Positions 16,517-24,974 of a stretch of 64,000 nucleotides of DNA are shown here, one piece after another. Position 1 is the first letter of the stretch. Each line of letters begins with the position of its first letter. Under the pieces are notes generated by a model. The model was not told the DNA's origin and did not search any database. It saw only the letters and a program-made list of their open reading frames with translations. A program made the position numbers and the translations under genes. Location: NCBI GenBank assembly GCA_964432875.1, contig CAYSPJ010000006.1:18341-82340 (forward strand). The letters are read 5' to 3'. The DNA is from JACJYE01 sp964432875 (lineage in GTDB: Bacteria; Bacteroidota; Bacteroidia; Chitinophagales; Saprospiraceae).

Positions 16517-17440
16517 CTACTGATCTCCCCCTCCCAATATCTTCCGGCTCACCTCCAGCCCCCTTTTCCGGCCGGCATAGAGCTGTGCCCAGAAGCCTTC
16601 GTCGCGTAAGTAAGCTTGGAGTTCAGAGCTAGTGCAGGCAGGCTCTTGGCGGATATTTTTGTGATAGCCATAGAGATATCCAGTACCGGCGGAAGCTACT
16701 ACTAGCAGGCGCTGCACGATGCTGCCCTGAGCGTTGAGGATGCTCTTGAAAAATTGCCCAAAGCTGCCCGGGCTAACGGCATAGAGGGTAATCGCTCCTC
16801 CTACCGCATAGGCCTCTACCGGCGCGCTGGAGAGCACGCCATTGGCGCTTAGCACAGAGGCGTCGGCCACTAGCATAGGGCGCTCCCGCAGGCCTTGCGC
16901 AGGGCTATATTCATAAATCGCGCTGCTACCGCAGGCATAGAGTAGGGAAAACTCGCTGCGGCTGTCATCCGCCCATTGCAGGCGCACATCCCGGCTGATG
17001 GCGGCAGCGTGAAAGGCATCGGGGCTGATGCGCTCGTTGACGCTTTCAGCATGCTGCTTGCCCAGAAAGTAGCACACCCCAAAAACGAGGGGTAATGCCC
17101 AGACGATGGGGCGGCTGATGACATCCCATACCCCCCAGGCTGCACCAGCCAGGCTACGGCGCAGGGCACGGCCCGGATCAGTTGGCGTTTGTGCCGGGTC
17201 TTGCAGTTGGCGGATGATCTCCAGCAGCTCTTTCTCAGCCCGGTTGCGCACAGCAGGGTCGGGGCCGAGGCCCTGGTTGAAGGCCCGCTCATAGTCGGCG
17301 ATATTTTTCTTTAGCAGCAAGACGTCCGCTTCCTCTGCCGGGCTATGGGCGCGGCAGTAGCCCAGCAGAGCGTCGGCTGCCTCGCCAGTACGCCCCTGGC
17401 CGAACAAAGTTTTGATGCGCTGTAGTGCTTGGGTATCCAT
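16517..17440 (-). CDS. Membrane protein with effector-associated-domain-like N-terminus
   Basis: A 307-residue protein. Residues 1-80 are helical: 'RIKTLFGQGRTGEAADALL', then 'LLLKKNIADYERAFNQGLG' and 'NRAEKELLEIIRQLQD'. This layout (short helix with xxLIxxGxxxxALxxLL, a helix with L..R/K......G, and a final IxxxLLxxI helix) is that of the EAD11-like effector-associated adaptor domains of bacterial conflict and NLR-like proteins. A transmembrane helix follows at about 111-127, and then about 170 residues I do not recognise ('LQWADDSRSEFSLLYACGSS', 'LVVASAGTGYLYGYHKN'). The family call is pattern-based. It stands alone upstream of porP on the same strand. Confidence 0.6.
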   Translation of the reverse strand: MDTQALQRIKTLFGQGRTGEAADALLGYCRAHSPAEEADVLLLKKNIADYERAFNQGLGPDPAVRNRAEKELLEIIRQLQDPAQTPTDPGRALRRSLAGAAWGVWDVISRPIVWALPLVFGVCYFLGKQHAESVNERISPDAFHAAAISRDVRLQWADDSRSEFSLLYACGSSAIYEYSPAQGLRERPMLVADASVLSANGVLSSAPVEAYAVGGAITLYAVSPGSFGQFFKSILNAQGSIVQRLLVVASAGTGYLYGYHKNIRQEPACTSSELQAYLRDEGFWAQLYAGRKRGLEVSRKILGGGDQ

Positions 17441-17654
17441 GTGTCGCTTGGTTTTACGGCCTCGGGCGCGGCACTATGCTAAACTTCCGAAGTTTAGCAT
17501 ACGGCAGCGCTAACCGCATATCCAGGTTTACGCAAATTTTCGGATAAAGATACAGAAATGTGGCTAATTGTGACCTCCCTCACTGTACACCGCTCCCCTA
17601 CCCCCTAATTTTGCTCCTGTAAAACGCGACAGCCGCCAAAGGGCAAGCTGGAGG

Positions 17655-17668
17655 TTGACGAAAGTCAA
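17655..17668. promoter_or_regulatory. Inverted repeat TTGAC-N4-GTCAA (operator candidate 1)
   Basis: TTGACGAAAGTCAA is a near-perfect palindrome with a 4-base centre, resembling Crp/Fnr-family sites. A second copy lies 23 bp downstream, about two helical turns away. It precedes the first persulfide dioxygenase gene. Confidence 0.5.
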
Positions 17669-17677
17669 GCACGCCGG

Positions 17678-17691
17678 TTGACCAAAGTCAC
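17678..17691. promoter_or_regulatory. Inverted repeat TTGAC-N4-GTCAC (operator candidate 2)
   Basis: TTGACCAAAGTCAC repeats the site at 17655-17668 with the same TGAC-N4-GTCA core and a shared AAA in the centre. It lies about 210 bp before the ATG at 17901. Confidence 0.5.
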
Positions 17692-17900
17692 CTCTCGAAA
17701 AAAGAAAGTGCTTTTTCTTTGTCTCCAACTTCGGCTAGTTGTATCCAGCAAAAACCTTGCTGGTGCTTTTCCAAAATACACGACCCTAAAAGCCCAGATT
17801 AAAGGGAGTTTTCCACTCTAAAACATGAAAGAATGTCCATATTTAGTTAAATCTGAAATTGCTTAACTATTACTATAACCAGCAAAAACATTTTTCCACC

Positions 17901-19307
17901 ATGAAAGTAGAACAAATCTATACCGGTTGTCTGGCAGAAGCTGCCTACTACATCGAGAGCAACGGAGAGGCAGTGATTATCGACCCCTTGCGCGAGACAG
18001 CACCTTACATCGAGCGCGCGGAGGCCGATGGGGCTAAGATCAAGTACGTCCTGGAAACGCATTTCCATGCCGACTTCGTCTCTGGCCACCTGGACCTGGC
18101 CAAGAAAACCGGGGCAACTATCGTTTTCGGCCCCACCGCAGTGCCCAATTTCAAGGCGCACATCGCCAAGGACGGCGAGATACTGAAAGTGGGCAAGGTT
18201 TCCATCAAAGTGCTGCACACCCCGGGCCACACCATGGAATCCTCGACTTACCTGCTGTTTGACGAAAACGGCAAAGAATATGCTATCTTCAGTGGCGATA
18301 CCCTCTTCATGGGTGACGTCGGCCGCCCCGACCTGGCCGTTAAAACCGATCTGACCCGCGAAGACCTGGCCGGGCACCTCTATGAAAGCTTGCAAAACAA
18401 AATCATGCCTTTACCCGATGACGTCATCGTCTATCCGGGCCACGGCGCGGGCTCGGCCTGCGGCAAGAAGATGAGCCAGGAGACCTGGGGCTACCTGGGT
18501 GAGCAGAAGAAGACCAACTACGCCCTGCAGCCCATGAGCAAGGAGCAATTTGTCAAGGAAGTGACCACCGGCCTGGTCGATCCGCCGCAGTACTTCCCCA
18601 AAAATGCCGTGATGAATAAGATGGGTTACGACAGCTTCGACGACGTACTGGAGCGCGGCATGAACCCGCTGAGCATACGCGCCTTTAAAGCTGCCTGGGA
18701 AGAAGAAAACGCCCTGGTGATCGATACCCGCCCGCAGGATGTGTTTGCCAAGGGCTTTATCCCCGGCACCGTCTTTATTGGCATCGACGACAACTTCGCA
18801 CCCTGGACGGGGGCTTTGGTACCCGATCTGAAGCAACCTATCCTTTTCATCTGCGATCCGGGCCGCGAGGAAGAAGTAATCACCCGCATGTCGCGCGTAG
18901 GCTATGACAACTCCATCGGCTACCTGGAAGGCGGCTTTGATGCCTGGGCCGCTGCGGGAGAAGAAGTCGATACTATGGAAGAAATCGAAGCCGAAGAATT
19001 GGTCAAGCTACACGGCCAGCCCGACGTCAACATCCTCGATGTTCGCAAAACCAGCGAATACGATGCCCAACACGTCATCGGTGCGCAAAATTTCCCGCTC
19101 GATTTCATCAACAAGAATATGAGCGAGGTGGACCGCAGCAAGAAGTACTACCTGCATTGTGCCGGTGGCTACCGCTCGATGATTGCTGCTTCTGTGTTGC
19201 GCACCCGCGGCTTTGAGAAGCTGGTCAACATCAATGGCGGCTACAAGGCAGTGGCCGAGACGAAAATCCCGATGACGGAGTTCCAGGAGCAACTGACGGA
19301 ATTGTAA
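17901..19307 (+). CDS. Persulfide dioxygenase-rhodanese fusion, copy 1
   Basis: A 468-residue cytoplasmic protein. Residues 1-230 form a metallo-beta-lactamase fold of the ETHE1/persulfide dioxygenase type: THFHADFVSGH (H54, H56, D58), HTPGHT (H110), SGDTLFMGDVGRPDL (D133) and YPGHGAGSACGK. The last position of HxHxDH is F59, compatible with a mononuclear iron site as in ETHE1. Two rhodanese domains follow: the first has C318 in ICDPGREE, the second C420 in HCAGGYRS. The expected role is oxidation of glutathione- or low-molecular-weight persulfides and sulfur transfer in sulfide detoxification. Start 17901 matches the start of its paralogue at 20705. TGAC-N4-GTCA repeats lie upstream and a terminator follows. 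Confidence 0.92.
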   Translation: MKVEQIYTGCLAEAAYYIESNGEAVIIDPLRETAPYIERAEADGAKIKYVLETHFHADFVSGHLDLAKKTGATIVFGPTAVPNFKAHIAKDGEILKVGKVSIKVLHTPGHTMESSTYLLFDENGKEYAIFSGDTLFMGDVGRPDLAVKTDLTREDLAGHLYESLQNKIMPLPDDVIVYPGHGAGSACGKKMSQETWGYLGEQKKTNYALQPMSKEQFVKEVTTGLVDPPQYFPKNAVMNKMGYDSFDDVLERGMNPLSIRAFKAAWEEENALVIDTRPQDVFAKGFIPGTVFIGIDDNFAPWTGALVPDLKQPILFICDPGREEEVITRMSRVGYDNSIGYLEGGFDAWAAAGEEVDTMEEIEAEELVKLHGQPDVNILDVRKTSEYDAQHVIGAQNFPLDFINKNMSEVDRSKKYYLHCAGGYRSMIAASVLRTRGFEKLVNINGGYKAVAETKIPMTEFQEQLTEL

Positions 19308-19381
19308 CACCCCCCGGCACCGCCGGATGGGACCATGTGAAACTCGACGATTTTTGTTCGATTTTCATATATACGGATAAG

Positions 19382-19412
19382 GAGAGGCTATGACGGCCTC
19401 TCTTTTTCTTTT
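19382..19412 (+). terminator. Intrinsic terminator after persulfide dioxygenase copy 1
   Basis: GAGAGGC pairs with GCCTCTC around a 7-base loop and is followed by TTTTTCTTTT. It lies 75 bp after the stop codon. Confidence 0.8.
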
Positions 19413-19581
19413 GTGCTCGCCCCCACGGAAGCGTGAAAGGCTGCTCCCCCCATCGCCAGTCTATGGGCCAACATGTCGGCCCTCCTATTGAGAAATGTCA
19501 TCATTTTAAGCTGACCAAACTCATTTCCCTTCTATCTATCCTTTCGCACCTTTGAAAGTGTTCAAACCAAACTGATGTCTT

Positions 19582-19998
19582 ATGGTAAAGATACAGCCGA
19601 TCCCCATCCGGGAAGTCATGAGCCGGGAATTGCTCATTATCCGCAAGGATGAGAAGCTGGACCGAGTAGAGGAGATTTTCCAGGCTTACAATATCCACCA
19701 CCTCCCAGTGGTGGACGAAGCCGGGCAATTGTGCGGCATCATCAGCCGCTACGACCAGATACGGTCTGCCCAATACAGCCAGTCTGCCCTCAAGGAGTGC
19801 TGTGCCGAAGACATCATGACGGCACAGGTGGCGACCATCGGCCCGAACGACCCGCTGCACAAAGCCGCCGAAATATTTTTGTCCAATGTTTTCCATGCGC
19901 TGCCCGTTGTGGACCGTAGCCAATTGATCGGCATGCTTACCACACACGACATCCTGCGGTTCTGCTTCAATGACGACTTGTTGCTGGAAAACGATTGA
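19582..19998 (+). CDS. CBS-domain pair protein
   Basis: A 138-residue protein made of two CBS domains. The first runs from 'VMSRELLIIRKDEKLDRVEEIF' to 'HHLPVVDEAGQLCGIISRYD', the second from 'DIMTAQVATIGPNDPLHKAAEIF' to 'HALPVVDRSQLIGMLTTHDIL'. Stand-alone CBS pairs bind adenine nucleotides or SAM and regulate partners. It sits between the two persulfide dioxygenase genes, 46 bp before the coiled-coil gene, so those two are probably one transcript. A role in the sulfur module is inferred from position only. Confidence 0.88.
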   Translation: MVKIQPIPIREVMSRELLIIRKDEKLDRVEEIFQAYNIHHLPVVDEAGQLCGIISRYDQIRSAQYSQSALKECCAEDIMTAQVATIGPNDPLHKAAEIFLSNVFHALPVVDRSQLIGMLTTHDILRFCFNDDLLLEND

Positions 19999-20044
19999 TG
20001 CTGGAGGGAAGAAAATTATCAATAACCAAATAAATATCACGCCT

Positions 20045-20425
20045 ATGGTTTCCTCAACCAAAGACCTGCCAACGCTCCACTTCGAACACCGCCTGTGGAA
20101 CAGCGAGTTAGGTTTTTTTGCCGACGAACTCAAAATTTACGAACACCGCCTGGAAGAATTGGTGCAGAAACACCGCTCGGTAGAGGTGCTGAGCGGGCTG
20201 GAGCACTTTCAAAACCAATTCATCCGCCAAAAAGAAGTGCTCGACACCCTCAAACACGACATCCACATCCAGGAGCAAAAGCTCCAGGAAGCCCTGCAAA
20301 AAGGAGAGGAAGCCCCTCTCGACCCTGAATACCATAACTTTATCGGCGAGCAGATGGAATCCTTCCGCTCGATTTATGCCGATCTGAAAAAAGAATTTTA
20401 TCAGTTTCTGGCCAAGTGGTGGTAA
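20045..20425 (+). CDS. Small coiled-coil protein
   Basis: A 126-residue soluble protein. The N-terminal 'LHFEHRLWNSELGFFADELK' leads into a long helical segment rich in Glu, Lys, His and Gln (about residues 20-85, heptad-like), then 'YHNFIGEQMESFRSIYADLK' and an aromatic end FLAKWW. Start 20045 (MVSSTKDLP) avoids overlap with the CBS gene. I recognise no named family. Proteins of this shape often act as small scaffold or stress proteins; that is a guess. A terminator follows. Confidence 0.7.
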   Translation: MVSSTKDLPTLHFEHRLWNSELGFFADELKIYEHRLEELVQKHRSVEVLSGLEHFQNQFIRQKEVLDTLKHDIHIQEQKLQEALQKGEEAPLDPEYHNFIGEQMESFRSIYADLKKEFYQFLAKWW

Positions 20426-20476
20426 TCCCGCTGCTTCCCGTGCAACGCTTTTTAGCCTAACCAGTGAAACCCTGTA

Positions 20477-20520
20477 CCCACGCCTCTTCTGCCTTGCTGC
20501 TGAAGGGGCGTGGCGTTTTT
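20477..20520 (+). terminator. Intrinsic terminator after the CBS/coiled-coil pair
   Basis: CCACGCC (20478-20484) pairs with GGCGTGG (20507-20513) around a 22-base loop and is followed by CGTTTTT. Confidence 0.7.
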
Positions 20521-20608
20521 CCGCTGCATTTCTGTAGCCGCTGATCCCTTGCCCAAATGCCGGCTGAAACCTTGCTGTACAGGCCTACCCTCATAGCTCA
20601 TCCTCATT

Positions 20609-20622
20609 GTGACGCTCGTCAC
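20609..20622. promoter_or_regulatory. Inverted repeat GTGAC-N4-GTCAC (operator candidate 3)
   Basis: GTGACGCTCGTCAC has the same TGAC-N4-GTCA core as the two sites at 17655-17691. It lies 83 bp upstream of the second persulfide dioxygenase gene. Confidence 0.5.
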
Positions 20623-20704
20623 TGACTGGCACCGCCTGCTTCCTTCATCTTTGCATCATCATTGAACAACTGTTAGTCATTCACTTTAAATTTTAAACAA
20701 GACC

Positions 20705-22156
20705 ATGAAAGTCGAACAAATCTATACCGGTTGCCTGGCAGAAGCTGCCTACTACATTGAAAGCAATGGCGAAGCTGCCATCATCGACCCGCTTCGCGAC
20801 GTCAAGCCCTACCTGGAGAAACTGGAAAAGGAAGGCGCCAAGTTAAAGTACATTTTTGAAACCCACTTCCACGCCGACTTCGTTTCCGGCCACCTGGACC
20901 TGGCAGCAAAAACGGGCGCTACCATCGTTTATGGCCCCAAGTCAGAAACGACTTTTGACAAGCTGATGGCAGAAGACGGCCAGGAGCTGAAACTCGGGCA
21001 AGTCTCCTTCAAGGTGCTACACACCCCCGGCCATACGCCCGAGTCCACCACTTTCTTGCTGCGCGATGAGCAGGGGAAGGACTACGCAATCTTCACCGGC
21101 GACACGCTTTTCATTGGCGACGTAGGCCGTCCTGACCTGGCGCAAAAAACCGGGGAAATAACCACGGAAGACCTGGCAGGATGGTCTTATGACAGCTTGC
21201 GCAACAAAATCATGACCCTGGCTGACGATGTCATCGTCTATCCGGGCCACGGTGCCGGATCGGCCTGCGGCAAGAACATGAGCAGCGAAACCTGGGACAC
21301 CCTCGGCAACCAGAAAAAGACCAACTACGCCCTCAGGGCCGATATGAGCCGTGACGAATTCATCAAAGAAGTGACCGCTGGCCTGCTCCCACCCCCGCAA
21401 TACTTCGCCAAAAATGCCAAGCTGAACAAATCTGGCTACGGCAGCATCGACGAGGTACTGGATAAAGGCGCCGTGCCCCTGACGGTAGAAGGATTTGAGG
21501 CCGTTACCGAACAGCACGAAGCCCTGATCCTCGACACGCGCCATGAAGACGACTTCCGCAGAGGCCTCATCCCCGGCTCGATCTTTATCGGACTGGATGG
21601 CGACTTTGCCCCTTGGGTCGGCGCTTTGATTACCGACTTGCAACAACCCATCGTTTTCCTGGCAGATGAAGGCCGCGAAGAAGAGGTGGTCACCCGCCTG
21701 GCTCGCGTCGGCTACGACAATACCCTGGGCTACCTCCAAGGCGGCATCGCTGCCTGGAAGGCCGCTGGCCGCGAAGTGGATACGATTGACTCCGTCACGG
21801 CTGCCGAGCTGGCGGTCCGTATCCAGAATGGCAGCGTGAAAAACTTGCTCGACGTGCGCAAGCCTACGGAGTATATCTCCCAACACGCGCTCGGCGCCAC
21901 CAACTTCCCGCTGGACTATATCAACAAGAACATGAACCGGCTGGGGCGTAAGCAGGAATACTACCTGCACTGTCTGGGCGGCTACCGCTCCATGATCACG
22001 ACTTCTATCCTCAAGGCCCGCGGTTACCACAACGTGATTGACGTCATTGGTGGATGGCGCGCCATTGAGGCCTCCGATATTCAACTGACGGAATATGCCT
22101 GCCCTACTTCCTTATCTCAGGAAGTAGTGGACGAAGCAATCCAAGCCGTCGCTTAA
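20705..22156 (+). CDS. Persulfide dioxygenase-rhodanese fusion, copy 2
   Basis: A 483-residue paralogue of the protein at 17901-19307, nearly identical at the N-terminus and sharing the whole layout. The beta-lactamase-fold half keeps THFHADFVSGH, HTPGHT, TGDTLFIGDVGRPDL and YPGHGAGSACGK. The first rhodanese domain reads FLADEGREE: the active-site cysteine of copy 1 is replaced by A320, so this domain should be inactive as a sulfurtransferase. The second domain keeps C423 in HCLGGYRS. A C-terminal extension of about 15 residues is absent from copy 1. Its own operator-like repeat lies upstream and a strong terminator follows, so it is an independent transcription unit. Confidence 0.92.
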   Translation: MKVEQIYTGCLAEAAYYIESNGEAAIIDPLRDVKPYLEKLEKEGAKLKYIFETHFHADFVSGHLDLAAKTGATIVYGPKSETTFDKLMAEDGQELKLGQVSFKVLHTPGHTPESTTFLLRDEQGKDYAIFTGDTLFIGDVGRPDLAQKTGEITTEDLAGWSYDSLRNKIMTLADDVIVYPGHGAGSACGKNMSSETWDTLGNQKKTNYALRADMSRDEFIKEVTAGLLPPPQYFAKNAKLNKSGYGSIDEVLDKGAVPLTVEGFEAVTEQHEALILDTRHEDDFRRGLIPGSIFIGLDGDFAPWVGALITDLQQPIVFLADEGREEEVVTRLARVGYDNTLGYLQGGIAAWKAAGREVDTIDSVTAAELAVRIQNGSVKNLLDVRKPTEYISQHALGATNFPLDYINKNMNRLGRKQEYYLHCLGGYRSMITTSILKARGYHNVIDVIGGWRAIEASDIQLTEYACPTSLSQEVVDEAIQAVA

Positions 22157-22177
22157 TCGGTACATGATAAATGAGAT

Positions 22178-22216
22178 AGCGCCGCCCCGGCATCGATCGG
22201 GGCGGCGCTTTTTTTC
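22178..22216 (+). terminator. Strong intrinsic terminator
   Basis: AGCGCCGCCCC pairs with GGGGCGGCGCT around a 10-base loop and is followed by seven or more T. It lies 22 bp after persulfide dioxygenase copy 2. Confidence 0.9.
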
Positions 22217-22319
22217 AGCAGAGGGGCATTGTTCAGGTATCCCCGCTAGCCTGAAAACCCAGCTTCCTTTAGATACTTATGGTATAGGATTAAGGGCTGC
22301 CAGTTGGCTCGCAATATTT

Positions 22320-24878
22320 TCAAAACTCCTCATCACCAAATTTATCCTCGCCGAATTTATTACTGCCATCAAACTCTTCCATATCATCGAAGAGGCGGGT
22401 TTTGCGATTGTATTCATTACAATCCATCTCGATGCCCAGATCACCCGGGGGGCGATAGAAGCGGGCCGTGGAGTTGTAATCGATGTCTTTCTCGGACTCC
22501 AGGCGGGCAATAAATTCTTTAAAAAAGGGCTTAGCCATATAAGCGCCCTGGCCATAAGTGAGGGAGCGGAAGCGTATCCAGCGGTCTTCGCCGCCCACCC
22601 AGGTGCCAACTACGAGGCTAGGGGTGATGCCCATAAACCAGCCGTCCACGTAGTCGTTGGTCGTGCCGGTTTTGCCGCCCACCTCGCTTTTGAGCGTGCC
22701 CATACCCGTAGCGGTGTACTTTAGCATTTCCACCATGACGTAATTGGCGTTGGGGCTGATGGCCGCCCGCTCTTGAGGGAATTCTTCGTAGATGAGGCGC
22801 CCATTTTTATCTTCGATGCGCAGCAGGTAAACCGGCTTGTTGAAAATACCATTATTAGCAAAAGTCGTATAGGCGCCAGTCATTTCCATATTGGTCAGGT
22901 CGGTGGCCCCCAGGCAGATAGACGGGGATTTAGGCACGCGATAGCGTCCGTTGCGATACTTGGTGGTGCTATCGATACCCATCTGGTGGATCATCCCGCG
23001 CACCGGCTCTGTATCGCCTAGCTGCTTCATCAAATGTACAGAAACAGAGTTTTTGGATTGCCGCAGTGCTTCCTTAAGGGTGAGCAGGCTACCGGAGAAG
23101 TTGCCGTCGGCGTTATTGGGCCGCCATTCGTCAATTAGGTAGAAGCTGCCATCGCCAGGCCCAATTGTATGAGGCAGGTCGTAAACCTGATAGCAGGGGG
23201 AGAAACCTTGTTGGGCAATAGCAGTGGCATAGACAAAAGGTTTGAAAGTAGAGCCCACCTGTCGGCTGGTGCGGTTGTGGTCGTACTGGAAATGCTTAAA
23301 GTCGATGCCGCCCACCCAAACTTTCACATGGCCGGTGACGGGGTCAACCGCCAGGATACCCGTTTGTAAAAACATGCGGTGGTATTTGACCGAGTCGAAA
23401 GGCGTCATGACCGTATCCTTCTCCATCTTATCGTTGTAGGCAAAAACCTTCATCTCCACTTTAGTATTGAACTCCTGCTCCACGGCTTTTTGCAAGATGC
23501 GCCACTGCCGCTCCAATTCGGCAAAATGGCGGCTGCGCTTAATCTGGCGATATTTTGCGGCCAGGCTAGAGCTGATCAAGCCCTGTTCTGCCAGGCGGGA
23601 AATTGTTTTACCGCCGTCTGCATCCTGGATGATGCGCTCCACCTCGCGGTCGTCTTCACTAAAGCGGAAGTCATCCATTTCTGCTTCGATTTTTTCCAAC
23701 ACACTGAGCAAATGCTTAGCTCGCAAGCCCTGGTAACGATCAGAAATACGGACGAGATCTTGCAAAGACCGCTTGCGCTGCTCGACTGGCACCTCGTGCT
23801 GAGAGCCGCTGACGTAATCCCAGGGGTCTTTGCTCATTACTTTCCAGGTATTCCAAAAAGCCTTTTGTACCCGGGCCATATTTTTGACCATCTCCTCTTC
23901 GGCGATGCGCTGCATCTGTGGGTCGATGGTCGTGTAGATGCGCAAGCCATCGCGATAAATATCGTAAGTAGAACCGTCGGACTTGCGGCACTCCTTACGC
24001 TCTAGTATCTCTTTGATGTCTTTGGCCAGTTCCATGCGAAAGTAAGGGGCGATGCCGTCGGCATGCGTTTGGCGGGTAAAGTTCAGCCCCAAGGGCAATT
24101 GCCGCAAGGAATCAAATTCGGCACGGTTGATGATGCCATTTTTTTCCATTTGCTGAAAAACCACGGCGCGGCGGTGCATCACTGATTCAGGCCGCCGCAG
24201 GGGGTTGAAGAGGGAGGGGTTTTTCAACATGCCCACCAACATGGCCGCCTCATAAATCTCCAGAGAATCCTGGGGCTTGCCAAAATAAATCTCCGAAGCG
24301 GCTTTGATGCCATAAGCCCCGTTGATGAAGTTGAATTTATTGAGGTAAAGGGCGATGATTTCCTCCTTGGTATAACGCCGCTCCAAACGGATAGCGATAA
24401 TCCACTCCTTGAGCTTTTGGATGATGCGCTCGAAGATATTGGAGGTCTCCGCTTTCTGCCCGGTAAAAAGCTGTTTGGCTAACTGCTGGGTGATGGTGCT
24501 GGCACCACCTTTCTTACCCAAATAAATGATAGCCCGCGCCAGGCTGCGAAAGTCGATGCCGCTATGCCGCTGATAGCGTTCGTCCTCGGTGGCGACCAGG
24601 GCCTCGATCAGGTAAGGAGAGAGCTGGCTATAATCCACCGGCACGCGGTTTTCGGTATAATAACGCCCGATGACCTCCCCATTGGCCGCAAAGACTTGTG
24701 AGGCTTCCTCACTCTTGGGGTTCTCAAGCTGCTGTACGGAAGGCAGGTCGGTCAAAGACAACAGCAAGAAGCTTAGCGGCACCAGGGCCATAGCGCCAAG
24801 CGTGATATACCACATCCATTTGATGATCTTGCGGTATTGAATTTCCTTCTCTTCCTGAAAATAATCGTTGTTTGCCAT
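22320..24878 (-). CDS. Class A penicillin-binding protein (PBP1A-like)
   Basis: An 852-residue bifunctional peptidoglycan synthase with one N-terminal transmembrane helix (about 20-44). The glycosyltransferase 51 domain has the catalytic E98 in ATEDERYQRHSGID, then 'GGASTITQQLAKQLF', 'ERRYTKEEIIALYLNKFNF' and 'AAMLVGMLKNPSLFNPLRR'. The transpeptidase domain has the SxxK motif in GSTFKPFVY (about 543), SKNS and GKTGTTNDY (about 736). The start at 24878 (MANNDYF) is supported by a perfect -7 box just upstream, which a longer start at 24938 would place inside the gene. The C-terminus is Asp/Glu/Phe-rich. Confidence 0.94.
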   Translation of the reverse strand: MANNDYFQEEKEIQYRKIIKWMWYITLGAMALVPLSFLLLSLTDLPSVQQLENPKSEEASQVFAANGEVIGRYYTENRVPVDYSQLSPYLIEALVATEDERYQRHSGIDFRSLARAIIYLGKKGGASTITQQLAKQLFTGQKAETSNIFERIIQKLKEWIIAIRLERRYTKEEIIALYLNKFNFINGAYGIKAASEIYFGKPQDSLEIYEAAMLVGMLKNPSLFNPLRRPESVMHRRAVVFQQMEKNGIINRAEFDSLRQLPLGLNFTRQTHADGIAPYFRMELAKDIKEILERKECRKSDGSTYDIYRDGLRIYTTIDPQMQRIAEEEMVKNMARVQKAFWNTWKVMSKDPWDYVSGSQHEVPVEQRKRSLQDLVRISDRYQGLRAKHLLSVLEKIEAEMDDFRFSEDDREVERIIQDADGGKTISRLAEQGLISSSLAAKYRQIKRSRHFAELERQWRILQKAVEQEFNTKVEMKVFAYNDKMEKDTVMTPFDSVKYHRMFLQTGILAVDPVTGHVKVWVGGIDFKHFQYDHNRTSRQVGSTFKPFVYATAIAQQGFSPCYQVYDLPHTIGPGDGSFYLIDEWRPNNADGNFSGSLLTLKEALRQSKNSVSVHLMKQLGDTEPVRGMIHQMGIDSTTKYRNGRYRVPKSPSICLGATDLTNMEMTGAYTTFANNGIFNKPVYLLRIEDKNGRLIYEEFPQERAAISPNANYVMVEMLKYTATGMGTLKSEVGGKTGTTNDYVDGWFMGITPSLVVGTWVGGEDRWIRFRSLTYGQGAYMAKPFFKEFIARLESEKDIDYNSTARFYRPPGDLGIEMDCNEYNRKTRLFDDMEEFDGSNKFGEDKFGDEEF

Positions 24879-24902
24879 GTGATATTTATCGGTTATACCA
24901 CT

Positions 24903-24910
24903 CAAAGATA
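24903..24910 (-). promoter_or_regulatory. -7 promoter box for the penicillin-binding protein
   Basis: The minus strand reads TATCTTTG, a perfect TAnnTTTG. It lies 24 bp before the chosen start and thereby argues against the longer frame. No good -33 TTTG is seen at the expected distance. Confidence 0.5.
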
Positions 24911-24974
24911 GAGGTTTCTCCTTAATAGTGGTGTTCAAAATTGTCGGACTGCTAAGATATTGCTCGAGGATGCC

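Noticed and set aside
21017..22084. 355-residue open frame antisense to persulfide dioxygenase copy 2
   Set aside because: It is a mirror of a conserved gene; a similar but broken mirror lies under copy 1, as expected for a shadow.
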